Numbered from the stretch's first letter, positions 48,481 to 60,385 are shown. The stretch is 64,000 bases of DNA from Megamerina dolium (GCA_963854835.1 OY978527.1:23705057-23769056), one strand, 5' to 3'. The notes: generated by a model from the letters alone, not told the origin. Numbers and translations: made by a program.

Positions 48481-49258
48481 ACAATGCCGGATTTGCAAGC
48501 GTACGCATCCACTGCAATTTTGTAAGACGTTCCTTCAGATGAACTTGGAGAAAAGGTTACGAGCTATTTTATTACATCGTTATTGCGTGCATTGCTTAGC
48601 TCATTCTCATGTTGCAAAAGACTGCAAAAGCAAACACTTTTGTAATTACTGTCACAGTAGGCACAATTCGCTCATCCATGCGCATGAACGTCTGCGCCCT
48701 CATCAAGCACCCGTCCACGATCAGCCAGCTATTACTAGCACCGCGATTCAGAGAATAACTGTACTTTTCCCTACTGCGCTAGCTCTTCTTCGACATAACT
48801 ATGTAAATCATTCAGCAAGAATCCTTTTCGATTCTTGCTGTTATATGAGTCGAATTTTGTGGTCGTTGGTGAAGCAACTTAATCTGCCAACCACCAATGT
48901 TGACAAGGACACGTAGGATAACACTGATGTCGTGCCATGATGACAAGCTTCGTATTGAAGTATTTGTGAAAGTCTACATATCTCTTTCTTTCAAAACGCC
49001 GTTGGAGCACGTAGACGAACGCATAATAGAGCGTTTTTCACATTTACGACATTCAGATCCACATTTCTTCCGATCAACGGCAGTGGCGATTGTTTTGGGA
49101 TCTAAGGCCTATCCTAAGGTGATTAGACCCGGATTATTCACAAACCCAAGGCTATCTCTAGTTCAGGACTCTTTATTTGGATGTGTCCTTTCTGGCCCAT
49201 GTTCGTCCTAGATGTCGACTTTGTCGCTGGGTCCTTTCTGGCTCATGTTCTTTTTTAA
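48481..49258 (+). pseudogene. BEL/Pao gag-protease fragment copy 4
   Basis: Knuckles CRICKRTHPLQFC, YCVHCLAHSHVAKDC and FCNYCHSRHNSLIH lie in order at 48490-48690. A protease-like region follows: LFPTALALLRHNY and ARILFDSCC, where the usual D-S/T-G is DSC. Next come FSHLRHSDPHFFRSTAVAIV, LGSKAYPKVIRPG and FGCVLSGP, as in BEL aspartic proteases. A stop and frame change near 48915 divide the two ORFs. It is a different lineage from BEL1, judged by spacing and sequence. Confidence 0.82.
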
Positions 49259-49439
49259 TCCCCATATTGGATAGGGTCATTTATGATCCCTTATTTTCTT
49301 TAAATATACTCATATTATCTGAATTCCTTTATGAATTCTACTTTCTTTTATATTGTACACTATATTGGATACTAAGTGGATACAGTTCAGCTGGGAAGAA
49401 AAGATTTAAATTTTAAAAATTGATTTATTTGTATGGAAC

Positions 49440-49985
49440 GTCTCTTCCTCTTTATTTTGGTGGCTGATGGATGGCACAAAAATGACAAAATCTGAAGTCT
49501 CTCATTACTTCGTTGCACTCGAGATCTTTATTCCACTCGACTTCAATTGACTCTTATATTCGTTTCAATATTTCCGCTGGATCGTGTCCATCAGTGGTTG
49601 GTAGCTACCACCATCTTTCTCTGTACCGATCTGTAACACATCAGAAGCATTGCGTCTGACCAGTGATTCTCTACTGATGTAGATGGTCTGTTTATTTTTA
49701 GTTTATTGAGTTCGTACTCTAATTACTCAAACTCAATGGGAGAATGGGGTACAAAGAAGACACTTGCAGGCAAGGTTATGGAGTCTGTTTTTTGGAATGC
49801 ACGTGGGAAATTTCTATTGATTGATCTGCGACAGCCCTCGTACAACTGCATGTATTCGACTTCTTTAAAAAAACTGATGTTCTTTTACATTAATACCCTT
49901 AGCCTCCGTGGCTTGCCTTAGCGTCACCAGCAGTTCGACTTTTGCACCTGATGACGATAGATTCATCTCTATCGACAGATTTTTA
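49440..49985 (-). pseudogene. Gypsy D gag fragment, inverted piece
   Basis: On the minus strand the segment near 49505-49620 gives gag text equivalent to YQSLMDTLQRKYGNEYKS of A. The part 49640-49985 is an inverted duplicate of 50660-51010. It carries the SAP-like start and a mutated coiled coil. Confidence 0.75.
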
Positions 49986-50340
49986 ATCTGATCCACTTTT
50001 AGCTGACCCATATAGTCGCTGTTGTACACAGGCTACGAAGTCTTCTAACTCATCGGGTTTTATGTCTTTTTTCGCTAATTCGGACCCAGAAATGAACTGA
50101 TGTACTACAGTTCGCAAGCCTGTAGATTCCGCACCAATGAGTGCTGGGACTAGTCCGTTCTATTTGGTCAATACGCGTTTCTAGCTTTGGTTCCGGTTGT
50201 ATTTCTGGTTGTGAATCTTATTGTGTTCTCTTAATAGTATACAACGACGAAGAGGTGTCTCACGTGCTAGGCAGCGTTCCCTCTCAAGATTACTCACTTT
50301 TGCTTGGAGTGCACTTAGCTGCTCAGGATCAACTGTGGTT
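49986..50340 (-). other. Minus-strand coding-like segment, unassigned
   Basis: Reading on the minus strand gives PEQLSALQAKVSNLERERCL, ALIGAESTGLRTVVHQFI and DELEDFVACVQQRLYGS in shifting frames. This looks like part of a retroelement gag with a coiled coil. I cannot place it in a family with confidence. Confidence 0.4.
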
Positions 50341-50617
50341 CTGAGTGTTGCCACAGAGTATAAATAGGGCCGGTTGCTGACAGCTGAATTCAATTCGACG
50401 CCGAAAGTGATAGAGGTAAAATAACACCAACAAGTGATCGAGGCAACATCACACGATAGCAAGTTAAATTAAAGAGTGATTGTAAATAGTTGATTAAATA
50501 AATTATTGCTGTATATAGTTAGCACAAAACAAATGTTGCAATTATTATTAACGGAATCCAGTGATCGAACAGGGTTGCTTCAAGTAGAATTAAACGCTCA
50601 CAAAATAAAACGCAGCA
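50341..50617 (+). repeat. Gypsy D LTR, 3' part
   Basis: Collinear with the gypsy A LTR from the TATA region (GTTGCCACAGAGTATAAATA) to its end (AAAACGCAGCA), but diverged. It is followed by the tRNA-Leu-type primer site at 50620-50635. Confidence 0.85.
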
Positions 50618-50646
50618 ATTGGTGTCAGAAGTGGGATTATGTTAAG

Positions 50647-51080
50647 ATGGTGAAAATTGACCAGCTAAAAGTGGATCAGATTAAAAATCTGTCGATAGAG
50701 ATGAATCTATCGTCATCAGGTGCAAAAGCCGAACTGCTGGTGACGCTGAGGCAAGCCACGGAGGCTAAGGGTATTAATGTAAAAGAACATCAGTTTTTTT
50801 AAGGAAGTCGAATACATGCAGTTGTACGAGGGCTGTCGCAGATCAATCAATAGAAATTTCCCACGTGCATTCCAAAAAACAGACTCCATAACCTTGCCTG
50901 CAAGTGTCTTCTTTGTACCCCATTCTCCCATTGAGTTTGAGTAATTAGAGTACGAACTCAATAAACTAAAAATAAACAGACCATCTACATCAGTAGAGAA
51001 TCACTGGTCAGACGCAATGCTTCTGATGTGTTACAGATCGGTACATCTAGAGCCGCTCCCGCATCAAACACAGTTCTCAC
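50647..51080 (+). pseudogene. Gypsy D gag N-terminal fragment
   Basis: ATG at 50647 starts VKIDQLKVDQIKNLSIEM, the SAP-like domain. The frame is lost after about 50 codons (stop near 50801). Scattered gag text follows (YISRESLVRRNASDVLQIGT) to about 51050. Confidence 0.8.
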
Positions 51081-51089
51081 GACAATTAC

Positions 51090-52690
51090 TCCAGGAAGCG
51101 TTGCTTAAGGTGCTAGGGTACACGAGGACATCCTTCATTTCTGGTCTTAGGGACCTATGGCTTAAAACCCATATATTATGCAAGAAAGGAACGTATCCTG
51201 CTCGAAAGAGGGCAACGGCACAATCAGCTCAATATGGCACCCAATGTAAGTGTCAATACACCACTATACCCTTATGACGTCCACGAGACTGAGACCAATT
51301 ACATAGTGGCATTCTACCAGAACAGAAATTATATGGTCCCACTCAAAGTAGACAAGTATCAAAACAACAACCAAAGGAAAGTTTCTACCTGTTCCTTCTG
51401 CGATAAAAAGGGACACTATAGACGAATGCTGTAGGAGAAACAAAATATGCCCTATTGTGTTAAATGTAAAAAATATGGGCCTGAGTTCAAGCTATCTTCT
51501 CTAAGCGCAGTAAGCCAGAAGCGAGATGTTTCTTTTGCAAGAAGCCAGTACACAAGATGGCCAACTGTTATAAACTCAAAAAGTTGTAAAAAACTTACGG
51601 AAGCTACGGGTGGCCCATGTACGGCCAATAAACCGGGAACCCTGAATTTTTGCTAAAGGCAGTCCAGCTGAGATGGAAGGTGTAGTCATGCGTCTTTTGG
51701 GGTTGTTGACACACCCTCCATGTCAGATAGTAAGATGGTAGAAGTTGGTGGTCAGGCGTCCAAAGGGATTGTTAACTCATCATTCCCATCCAGTAATAGG
51801 AAACGGTGGAACTGTTTGGGAGTCTCTGATGTAGATGATGAGTCTATTGAGTTTCCATGCGAGGAAGCAAAAAATGGAAAACTAAATTTACTAGTAGAAT
51901 CTGGGGCATCGGTAATTAATACATACGAGTATGTTAGCAAAAAAAAATACAAGGAACAATTTTAGTGGTGCCTTTGGAGAATTTGTCGCCTTATTATGGT
52001 CAATAGCAGTCCAATATGAGAGGACTAAATATATGAATTTGGAATTACATTTAATATCTGAAGGGAGTGTGATACCTGCAAGATCTTGTCTCTTCCAAGG
52101 TATCCTAGGAAGAGACAATTTATGGCACCGTTCGATTCTCAATACTATGAAAAAGAAGCTGATTTTCTTCGGTGTGCGCAAACGGCATTTGATGACTATA
52201 CCACTCAAATCGTTTAACGAGGTTAATCGAGTACCCCACAACTGTGAGGTTGTAGTACCTGGGAGAAGTATAAAGGTAAGTAGTCCCCCTTAAATTAAAT
52301 ACAAATTTTGAAACAGTTCTAGCAGAGAAACAGGAAGTATCTCCTGGAATATATTTTGGAGAGACATTGGGCAATGTGACGGATTACAACGCGTATGTCC
52401 CAACTCTCAACACGAATACTGAATTTTATATTGTAAATAAAGAGCTCAAAAATATATAATTAAGTTTAATCATACTGAACATGTAGAATATGACATAGAC
52501 TACAAAATAAATAGCACTAAGGAAGCGGATAACCACGAAAGGATTACCAAAATATTAGAAACAATTATGCTAGACTCAAGCGTAAACATTTAGAAAAAGA
52601 GATTCATAGAAGACATACATATATAGGTCTTTCCGCAATTTATTTTTCTTAGAAGGAGATATACTGTCTTATACAATAAGTATAAGGCAC
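51090..52690 (+). pseudogene. Second gypsy lineage (E): gag and protease remnant, left half
   Basis: Fragments in order: TFISGLRD then gag text, an Asn-rich stretch, CSFCDKKGHYRR and further Cys-rich text (knuckle remnants, 51395-51530), and then GKLNLLVESGASVINTYEYV near 51870. In that last piece V-E-S-G stands where retropepsins have D-T/S-G. From 52090 to 52620 come short frames including FNHTEHVEYDIDYKINST, resembling the region before reverse transcriptase. It is cut at 52701 by the BEL-E element and resumes near 59380. Overall it resembles the 17.6/297 type of gypsy elements, but the sequence is too decayed to be sure. No envelope gene was seen. Confidence 0.62.
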
Positions 52691-52701
52691 ATAATACCAG
52701 T

Positions 52702-53067
52702 TGTCTACGCCAGCCAGAGCAAGACGCGTGACTGTTTGTTTTGCTTCATTTGAGTGGGTTGGCAACCCTCTTACTTATATAACATTTTTCTCTTGTTGCC
52801 GCCCGTTTTTAATATTTTATCGTCATTCTCAAAAGATATCCCGAAGGAAATAGACAGCCAGTGCGCGCACAAATTTAAATCTCGCTTTATATAATTAAAA
52901 CGTTAATTCCCAATAAATATTGTTAATATTAAAGTTGAAAAATCGCGGTTGTTATTATTCATTTAGCGACATAAACAACACAACATACGTAGCATCAGCA
53001 GCAGTGCACAATCAACATCCCCACACTCACACACACCACGATCACCTGGAGGAAGAAACCATCATTG
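52702..53067 (+). repeat. BEL-E 5' LTR
   Basis: Starts TGTCTACGCCAGCC. Shared with the right LTR up to AACCATCATTG, where similarity stops. Confidence 0.8.
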
Positions 53068-54290
53068 CAAAAAAATTACAAAAATTGCATACACCCGATA
53101 CGTATATATGTATATTATACTCCCGGTTATCATAAAATCACAAAATCATAAAACTTGGATCAAACCACTTGGGTTTTGTTTTTGTATTCCCCCGCTCTTT
53201 TTGGAGAAATAGGTATACATATGTACATGCATTTGAGTTCAAATCCCATCTACAAATCATCTGCAGCAATATATCACTATATTTGTTGTTGCGTCAAGTG
53301 ATACTCCCTCTCAGATCTCCCTCTCATACCATTACAAATCTCTCTACGAGAGTTAAGATAAATCGATCGTTTATCACAGCAATAAAAAAAAGGAAAGGCG
53401 ATCCCTTGTTTTTGCCTTTTTTTGTTTTGGATTCGTACATACATAATACATGCATTCCCACTAATTACAAATTAACAAGAATATCTGGCGTCACAAACTA
53501 ACAACAATACATCGTATATTGTTTGGCATAACAAACTTCTCAAATGCAAATTGTTGCTTTTCACCTCATAATAATAATGTATATATTGATGATAAAACAC
53601 AATATTACGAATATTTGTTATCCCTTTTCGTTATAATTTTGCTTGGCTTACATGCATGAACAACAACAGTGTTTTTTGTTCAAATTCGCATGAAATTACC
53701 TGTTGTTGTTGACACTTGCATTTAATTTCCCTATTGTGAGTTATGCGTATCCATAAATCATCAACAACAAGTACACCCAAAAGTAAGCAAAACGTTTTTG
53801 TCATACATAAGCAGCAACAAAGGAATTGACTTCGATTGCATTTAATTATAAGTATAGCGGTACTATATTATAACTAAATATCGTTCTCCCTATTTTTGGT
53901 TTTGTACATTAACAACAAATAAAGTGCATTGTGCTTTATACTAGAAGTAACATAACAATAACAATTGTATACTATTTTCTATTGGAAAACACCCAGGGAG
54001 AAAAATAGTCACTCTCAACCCTAAGTTGCTACAGTGTGATCAAATATAATATAATTTATTTCTTGGTGAGAGATAATACAAGTTCCGAAAAGTACAATAC
54101 AGTGGTTCCCAAACTGTTATTCGGTCCCGCAGTTAAATTCCTATACATATACCTACGTGTATTTTTAAATAAAAATATCGTACTCTCATAAGTTTGCTCA
54201 CTGGTTTCACTTAACTTCACTGAGGAAGACTACGTCCTTCGGATTAATCTCTTGCCGAGCACATTTTGGCAACCCATTTTTTGATAAATC
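53068..54290. other. BEL-E leader, no gene
   Basis: About 1.2 kb of CAACAA- and T-rich sequence without credible ORFs, as is usual between a BEL LTR and gag. Confidence 0.55.
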
Positions 54291-54386
54291 GTGCGAACAG
54301 GTAACAACTTCAGATTTAACAGCAATTCTCTCTCGTTTTCAAACTTTATCCCGTATTACATCTGTGATTCTACAATTGCTAAAAGG

Positions 54387-55892
54387 ATGTCGGCTTACGA
54401 TCTCTTTAGAGCTACCGTGGAAGATATTATTGAATTTGATAGCAATTTTCATGCTATTAACCCAGAAGCTCATAACAAAATTAGCTTGGAGGCACAGAAA
54501 AACCAATTCCAATCCCTATGGAGTGATTGCAAAACGGCATATTACTCTCTCATGACAGAGGAAGTAGCTGAAGATGTTGACGTTAATCAAATTAAAGAGG
54601 CATATACGGAGTGGCTAACCTCTTATGTCCGGTGCCTCTCTGCAATCAACGCTAATCTTCACGAGCTGTGTTCCGAGGTGGCATCCCCCGCAGTTTCGCC
54701 TTCTCCCGCAATTCCGCATTCACCCGCATTCCGCATTCACCCGCATTCACCCGTAAATACTGAACATTTATCCCCCGCAATACAGCTGCCTCCATGTGAC
54801 ACTAAGTGTTTTTCGGGCGATTATGTTTCCTGGCCAAGCTTCCGAGATATGTTTACGGCATTATACCGTAATAACCCGAGTCGGTCGCCAGTGGAAAAAT
54901 TATACCACTTGCTACAAAAAAAGCGAGGTGAAGCACATAGCATCATTCAGTCTACTCCCTTGACTAATGATAGCTTCGCACTAGCTTGGCACAATCTCGA
55001 GGAAAGATATTAAAATAAGAGGATTCTCGTCAACCTACAGTTGAAATCCCTTTTCACTCTCCAACCGGTAACTCAAGAAACCGGCCCGCATTTGAAGAGC
55101 TTACATCGCACTCTAAATGATTGCATCACGAATTTGAAGCTTTTAGGCATCGACACAAGTCAGTGGGATCCTATTTTTGTATATTTGTGTTCTACAAAAC
55201 TCCCGTATAACACCTTGAGCCTTTGGGAGCAATCGATAAAAAATAAACGTGAAATCCCTAATTGGAGCGACTTCGATGCCTTTCTTACAGATCGGTATCA
55301 GACTTTGAAATCAGTCGCAGACATCCGAAGTGGTTCTCGGCAACTCAGCCAATCATCGAATCAGCAACCCGGTCGATTCGATCCTCCCAAGCGATACTAC
55401 AATCCTACAGCGAATCCTCAAAAAGTAAACACATATCACGTCAACGTTTCATATCGTGATTGCCCATTGTGTCGAAAGTCACACCCGCTTCGTCATTGTC
55501 CCGATTTTCTTAAATTGTCAATCGGTGAGAGATACAATATCGTGAGAAAGCACATCCTGTGTACAAACTGCCTAGCTAATTCCCACGACTACAGTAACTG
55601 CAAGAGCTTGTTCACGTGCTCATTTTGCAAAAAACGCCATCATTCACTTCTTCACAGACTAGAAAACTCATCGAGCAGTCATCGTAAAGCAACCCCTGTA
55701 CCAACTTCCACTGCAACATCGTGTGGACGATCTTGTCAGTCACTCATTTCCCAGCTGCGAGCTGCTGCTACTGAGAATCCCGACACAGCTTTGAATACAG
55801 CAAAATCTACAACAGCAGATTCCACAGTGCTCCTTGGAACAGCATTGATCTATATCCGACATCAGAACAATATATTTAAACCCGTGCCTTGA
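54387..55892 (+). pseudogene. BEL-E gag with one in-frame stop
   Basis: The likely start is ATG 54387 (MSAYDLFRATVEDIIEFDSN). The frame is shared by 54291-55013 and 55041-55892 and broken only by TAA at 55011-55013, where BEL1 has a Glu codon (FENKRIL). Features: coiled N-terminal domain, a Pro/His-rich stretch (HSPAFRIHPHSPV, with a short repeat), the gag core (FSGDYVSWPSFRDMFTALY), and three zinc knuckles (CPLCRKSHPLRHC, LCTNCLANSHDYSNC, CSFCKKRHHSLLH). It ends at 55892 just before the protease, whose frame is shifted by one base. Confidence 0.87.
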
Positions 55893-56290
55893 TCAAATCG
55901 GGCTCCGGAGCGACCTTCATGTCAGAATGCTTACGTAGCAGGTAGCGCCTCCCTGTTTGCGACGTTCGAGATGAAGTCACCGGTCTGAATAAGGTAGTTA
56001 CGGCACATCCAACGAAAAAGTGTTCATTGGTGATCGGATCTCCGATTGACCCGAGTTTTTCATTGAAAGTTGATACTTTCGTATTAGAGAAACTTACGGG
56101 AAAACTCCCATCACATTCGATATCTGCCAACTTACGTAAAGAGCTCTCTGGTTTACGATTGGCAGATGTAAATCTACACAGAAGTTCCCCTGTAGATTTA
56201 ATATTAGAAGCTGATATATACTCCTCACTAGTACTCGAAGGAGTAAAAAGATATTCTTGGAAGTTTGATGGCACAAAACACCGTTTTTAG
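55893..56290 (+). pseudogene. BEL-E aspartic protease remnant
   Basis: Across two frames: ALIKSGSGATFMSECL, where the catalytic Asp of LIDSGS is replaced by Lys, then SLVIGSPIDPSFSLKVDTFV, VLEKLTGKLPSHSI and LRLADVNLHRSSPVDLILEA. This is the BEL-type peptidase A17 region. Everything downstream of it in pol is missing. The piece 56291-56486 is unassigned. Confidence 0.75.
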
Positions 56291-56486
56291 TTGAACAATT
56301 ACTGGTCGTTACACGAAGTCACATTTACATAAAGCGGTTTCTTCATTCCATACTGGAAGAAGTTTCGTTAAATTCCCCTGTTCGTCTCACGATGCTCGAA
56401 GCACTACGGATCAAACACAAGTCAATAATCGACAACATCCGAAATGTCCCGATAACACCCCATTAACCATTAAAACTGTTACTTCG

Positions 56487-57239
56487 GTGAATACAGAAAC
56501 ACAAAATAGATCACCACCCACAACCTCAATATACAACAACAGCATTGAACTAACAAATATCCCCGCACTCACACACACCACGATCACCTGGAGGAAGCAA
56601 CCATCGTTGGAACGAGTCCACCTGGCACCCCATCCCTCACACAATCATCCGAAAGATCTCGATATCTCCCTTAGAACAACTCAGAACGTTATTTCATCCA
56701 GCAGTACGATCACAAATACACGCTGCCCATTATGTAGAGGTATGCACTCGCTGCGACGATGTACAAAGTTCTCCACACTCACAATTGAAGAGAGAATAAT
56801 TTTTGTGCATCAGTACAGAATTTGCAGCAACTGTTTGGCAACATCACATACCGTTGCAAAGTGCCACAGCAAGTTTTCATGCCGTATCTGTCGAAAGCAA
56901 CATAATTCACTGCTTCACAGAGCACGGCATGACCCTAATGTTCATCGCTTCTCAACTGTCTCTCCAACTGCTAAAAATAGATCTTACAGATCTTGTAGAA
57001 AACGAAATCAGCTCCCGACCAGGATGCCTACAACCCGTAGTAATACATTCCCTACAACGAAACTCAGCGGAAAAATGAATTCGATGATTCACGATTACGA
57101 TTACTATTACGGAAATGCTGATACGAGAATTGTGGCTCGGTCATTATATAACCTTTTGAGGCCACACCCGCATCATTTTAATAACTTTCTTGAAGATTAT
57201 GTGATATTGACCATCATACGAATCCCTCTCTCACTTTGA
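56487..57239 (+). pseudogene. Second BEL gag zinc-knuckle segment
   Basis: The open frame holds CPLCRGMHSLRRCTKFS, ICSNCLATSHTVAKC and CRICRKQHNSLLHRARH. These are a diverged duplicate of the knuckles at 55460-55660 and close to those at 30720-30960. The start (56560-56640) is collinear with LTR sequence (CACACACCACGATCACCTGG, GTCCACCTGGCACCCCATCC), so LTR-derived DNA is read as protein here. It is probably a rearranged piece of a related BEL copy and not a real gene. Confidence 0.7.
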
Positions 57240-58310
57240 ACAGTTCTTTGTAACTACACTCATCAAGTTTGTTAGCTTCTACGAAGCATCAAAAGAACTG
57301 TGTGCTACCATAATTTACCTGCGTATGAATGCGCTCAGGTGTTAACATCCCACTATTCGATACTTTTCATGACCAGAATCAACCGTCGTAACGTCATGAA
57401 TCCGAAGTTTCACATTATAGATCAGTCGGATGTATTACATACTCCGCTAATCCCGCCAATGTGGCAATCCTAATTACTATATTTGAACTATACGGAATAT
57501 CTTCCTTGATTTTTCACGTGCTCTACGAGCCAATGAAGATAAATTTCTAAGTACTCTACCCGATTTCTCCCGAATCATTAACATTTCCAGTGATTTTTTA
57601 GTTTCTTTTCGAGACTTACCGTATACTCTGTCTCACGAAGATGAACTCAGAGTCTCCCTCAGAGAAATCCCGTACATCTGGTCTACGACCAGCCCTTATG
57701 GTTTTATACTCTCTACTAGCCCTATCCATCTACGATGGAAGGACAAAGTAGTTTGAGAAGCCACCTACGACGATATTCAATAGAATGGTGAATTCAATTA
57801 TCACTCCTTAGAGAAAGGTTGTTCAATCAACGAGAAAATTTGTACTCGAATGCCAATGAATTCGACCCCGTATAAAACTGGCCTCCCGAGATTATTGTCA
57901 CGTAAAATGTGATAAGAGAATTGTGGCTTGAAGCCAAACCCGTATTATGTAGCAACGGTTTGTCAGAGTACCCGATTCTGACCGTCATACGCATCCCTCT
58001 CTCCCGTTTTTCAGTTCACTGTAGCTGCCCGATATAAATCACGAACTTCTACGAAGCTTCAGTGAAACTATGCTCTGGCGTAGTTTACATGCGTATGAAT
58101 AATCCCATTTTCCACATTATTTGCTGCATATTCATGAATCGAGTTAACGATCGAACTATGATGAACCCGAAACACTCTAAATATCGCTGAGTCACGAAAT
58201 TGTCGGAAGCATTACATGTTCTGGCAATCCCGAAAATATAACATCTCGAAAAAACATATATCTCCCCCGTAAATCTGGTCTACGACCAGCTCTTATATCC
58301 ATATACTCTC
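57110..58310 (+). repeat. BEL-associated non-coding repeat, copies 2 and 3 in tandem
   Basis: 57110-57700 and about 57895-58310 are imperfect direct repeats of one another and of 31190-31640. Each unit contains GAATTGTGGCT, CACCC..ATTA, CCGTCAT..G, ACGAAGC.TCA, TGCGTATGAAT and ends near the hairpin CTGGTCTACGACCAG (57679 and 58279). No coding potential. Confidence 0.72.
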
Positions 58311-58569
58311 AACAAATCCTTCTGTCTTCGACGAAAGGAAAAGTACTTGATAAAGCGGCAAATCGTATTCCTTGGAAATACCCATAGAAAGCCCTGGCAG
58401 ATCACTACTCTAAAGGTAGAGGTGATACAAGTATTACATTCTTCTGATGAGATACGTACATTCAACAATCAACATTTCACAATCAAGACTTTACAGTAAA
58501 GTTCCATCAATCATTCAATCCCGATAAACTTCCCTTAAAATTTACGGTTTAAACATGGATATAATTTAA

Positions 58570-58959
58570 CATCATTCACAGGTTCTTGTGGAGCTAATGT
58601 GAGCGTGTTCAATGCCTTTGGCAATTCTTGTCGAACTCAGTGGCAGCTGCGTACATGCTTTTGTGGTTCAAAACTCCCCCATGACTTATAGTCAGTTTTA
58701 TTTCGATAACCCGTTAAAAAGTATATGCTTGGAGCATGCAGCGAAGACGTCCGCTCATTATCAACAAAATCCTGAGAGCCGTTTCATACTACTTCCTGTT
58801 GCGTGGACTGGATTCATATTCGTATTGCTGCTGACACTCATAGTTTTAAATCTAAAATTTTTAAGACTGAATTTGAATTTTGTAATATCCCCTATATTTG
58901 TATATATTTCTTTTCTAAATTGTAATTTTCTTTTCTCTCTCTATCTCTACCTGGGGTAG
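58570..58959 (+). other. Small ORF with a membrane segment before the BEL-E 3' LTR
   Basis: The ORF 58612-58959 (115 codons) includes a hydrophobic helix, FILLPVAWTGFIFVLLLTLI. A splice-acceptor-like TTCACAG precedes it at 58575-58581. The position, just before the 3' LTR, is where a third ORF lies in some LTR elements. I do not recognise the protein; the rest is low-complexity hydrophobic. It may be chance. Confidence 0.35.
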
Positions 58960-58986
58960 GGGTTTCGTCTCCTTTGCAGTATCCCT

Positions 58987-59001
58987 GCAAGGGGAGCGGA
59001 A
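58987..59001 (+). other. BEL-E polypurine tract
   Basis: GCAAGGGGAGCGGAA directly precedes the 3' LTR start at 59002. Confidence 0.65.
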
Positions 59002-59321
59002 TGTCTACGCCAGAGTAAGACTTCATTTGAGTGGGCTGGTAACTCCCCTAACTTATATAACATTTTTCTCTTGTTGCCGCCCGTTTTTAATATTTTATCG
59101 TCATTCTCAAAAGATATCCCGAAGGAAATAGACAGCCAGTGCGCGCACAAATTTAAATCTCGCTCAATAAATATTATTAATATTAAAGTTGAAAAATCGC
59201 GGTTGTTATTATTCATTTAGCGACATAAAGAACACAACATACGTAGCATCAGCAGCAGTGCACAATCAACATCCACACTTTCACACACACCACGATCACC
59301 TGGAGGAAGCAACCATCATTG
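59002..59321 (+). repeat. BEL-E 3' LTR
   Basis: Starts TGTCTACGCCAGAGTA and is collinear with the 5' LTR, with two deletions. Sequence after 59321 (GAACGAGTCCACCTGGCACC, to about 59372) recurs at 56610 but not after the 5' LTR. The LTR end is therefore ambiguous. Confidence 0.78.
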
Positions 59322-59379
59322 GAACGAGTCCACCTGGCACCCCATCCCTCACACAGTCACCAGTAAAGACAGACCAGTT

Positions 59380-60385
59380 AATCAATCAAAAATAGTACAG
59401 ACTATCTTCATTGTACACTGGTAGCACAATGAAGAAATCAATAGACAAGGAAATCAAGTGTTGGAAGATGGGTGTAATTGTTCCCAGCTCCTCTCCTTGA
59501 AACTCCCTGATAGTTTTGGTTTTAAAGAAAGCGGGAGGAGATGGTAAAAAGAAAATGGAGGCTAGTAATAGATTTTAGAAAACTAAACGACGCCACAATT
59601 AAACTAGTTTTTCCGTATATATGAAATAATAGATCAGGCAAGACTACCCTTGACCTTGCCAATGGGTACAGTCAAGTACTGATAGAAAAGACTGACAGAA
59701 AAAAGAGGCCTTTCGGCTTGACAGGAGTCCCTGCCACCTTTCAAAAACTAATGAACCATGCACTAACAGAACTTCAAGGTATATATTGTTTTGTGTATTT
59801 GGATGACATTGTCGTCTTTGGGCGGAACTTGACACAATATTTGAACTTTTACGTAAACATAACTTAAAGCTAAACGCAGAAAAGTGCCAATTTCTACGAA
59901 AATAGATAATTTGAATAGGTCATAAATGCACTGAGAAGGGAGCAGACCCTGGTAAGGTAACATGTGTTAAAAAAATTCTTATTCCAAGAAAAAAAATGTA
60001 TGTACACAACAACACAATACATACTTCGACAAGGCGAACGCCATTTAGTGTTCTATACGGTTTTAATATATATATGCAGACAAATCTAAAATTAAAAAGA
60101 TCACCGTTGTGCAATGCAGATAATCAAAATAAGCTGTTAAAATTCCAACTGCAGAGAATATCAAGAAAAGGCTAAGAATCAACTAAAATGAAGTAAGATA
60201 AAGGGGTCCACCCTATAAATTTTAGAATAGGAGGTAAAGTTTTATTGAGAAATCAGACTATGATAAATAAATATAGTCCCATATATACTAAACCATACGA
60301 AGTTTACATGTTAACAGTCCAGTAACGACGACTATTACAATCGGACGAAATAGTACAAAGTACTTTTCCACCAAAATTAACTTAA
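59380..60385 (+). pseudogene. Second gypsy lineage (E): reverse transcriptase and integrase tail, right half
   Basis: Across frames: MGVIVPSSSP, LIVLVLKKAG, TFQKLMNHALTELQGIYCFV and VYLDDIVVFG near 59793 (intact YxDD), then LNAEKCQFLRK. These are gypsy-type reverse transcriptase motifs. After an internal deletion, 60215-60330 reads FRIGGKVLLRNQTMINKYSP, the C-terminal integrase region. RNase H and the integrase core are missing. It is collinear with the fragment at 51090-52690, so the two are the halves of one element split by BEL-E. Confidence 0.72.

Larger units (their letters stand above)
52702..59321 (+). mobile_element. BEL/Pao LTR retrotransposon E (decayed, inserted in gypsy E)
   Basis: Two LTRs starting TGTCTACGCCAG flank leader, gag, a partial protease, a second gag piece and a non-coding repeat region. 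Reverse transcriptase and integrase are absent. ACCAGT precedes the left LTR (52696-52701) and also occurs at 59359 and 59373 on the right. A 5-6-bp target duplication is therefore possible, but the right boundary is unclear. Confidence 0.8.

Noticed and set aside
52920..53501. Small ORFs in the BEL-E LTR and leader
   Set aside because: The first repeats at 59189 because it lies in the LTR; the second is low complexity with no motifs.
55876..56274. Minus-strand 132-codon ORF
   Set aside because: Antisense to the BEL-E protease, which shows ordered family motifs on the plus strand.
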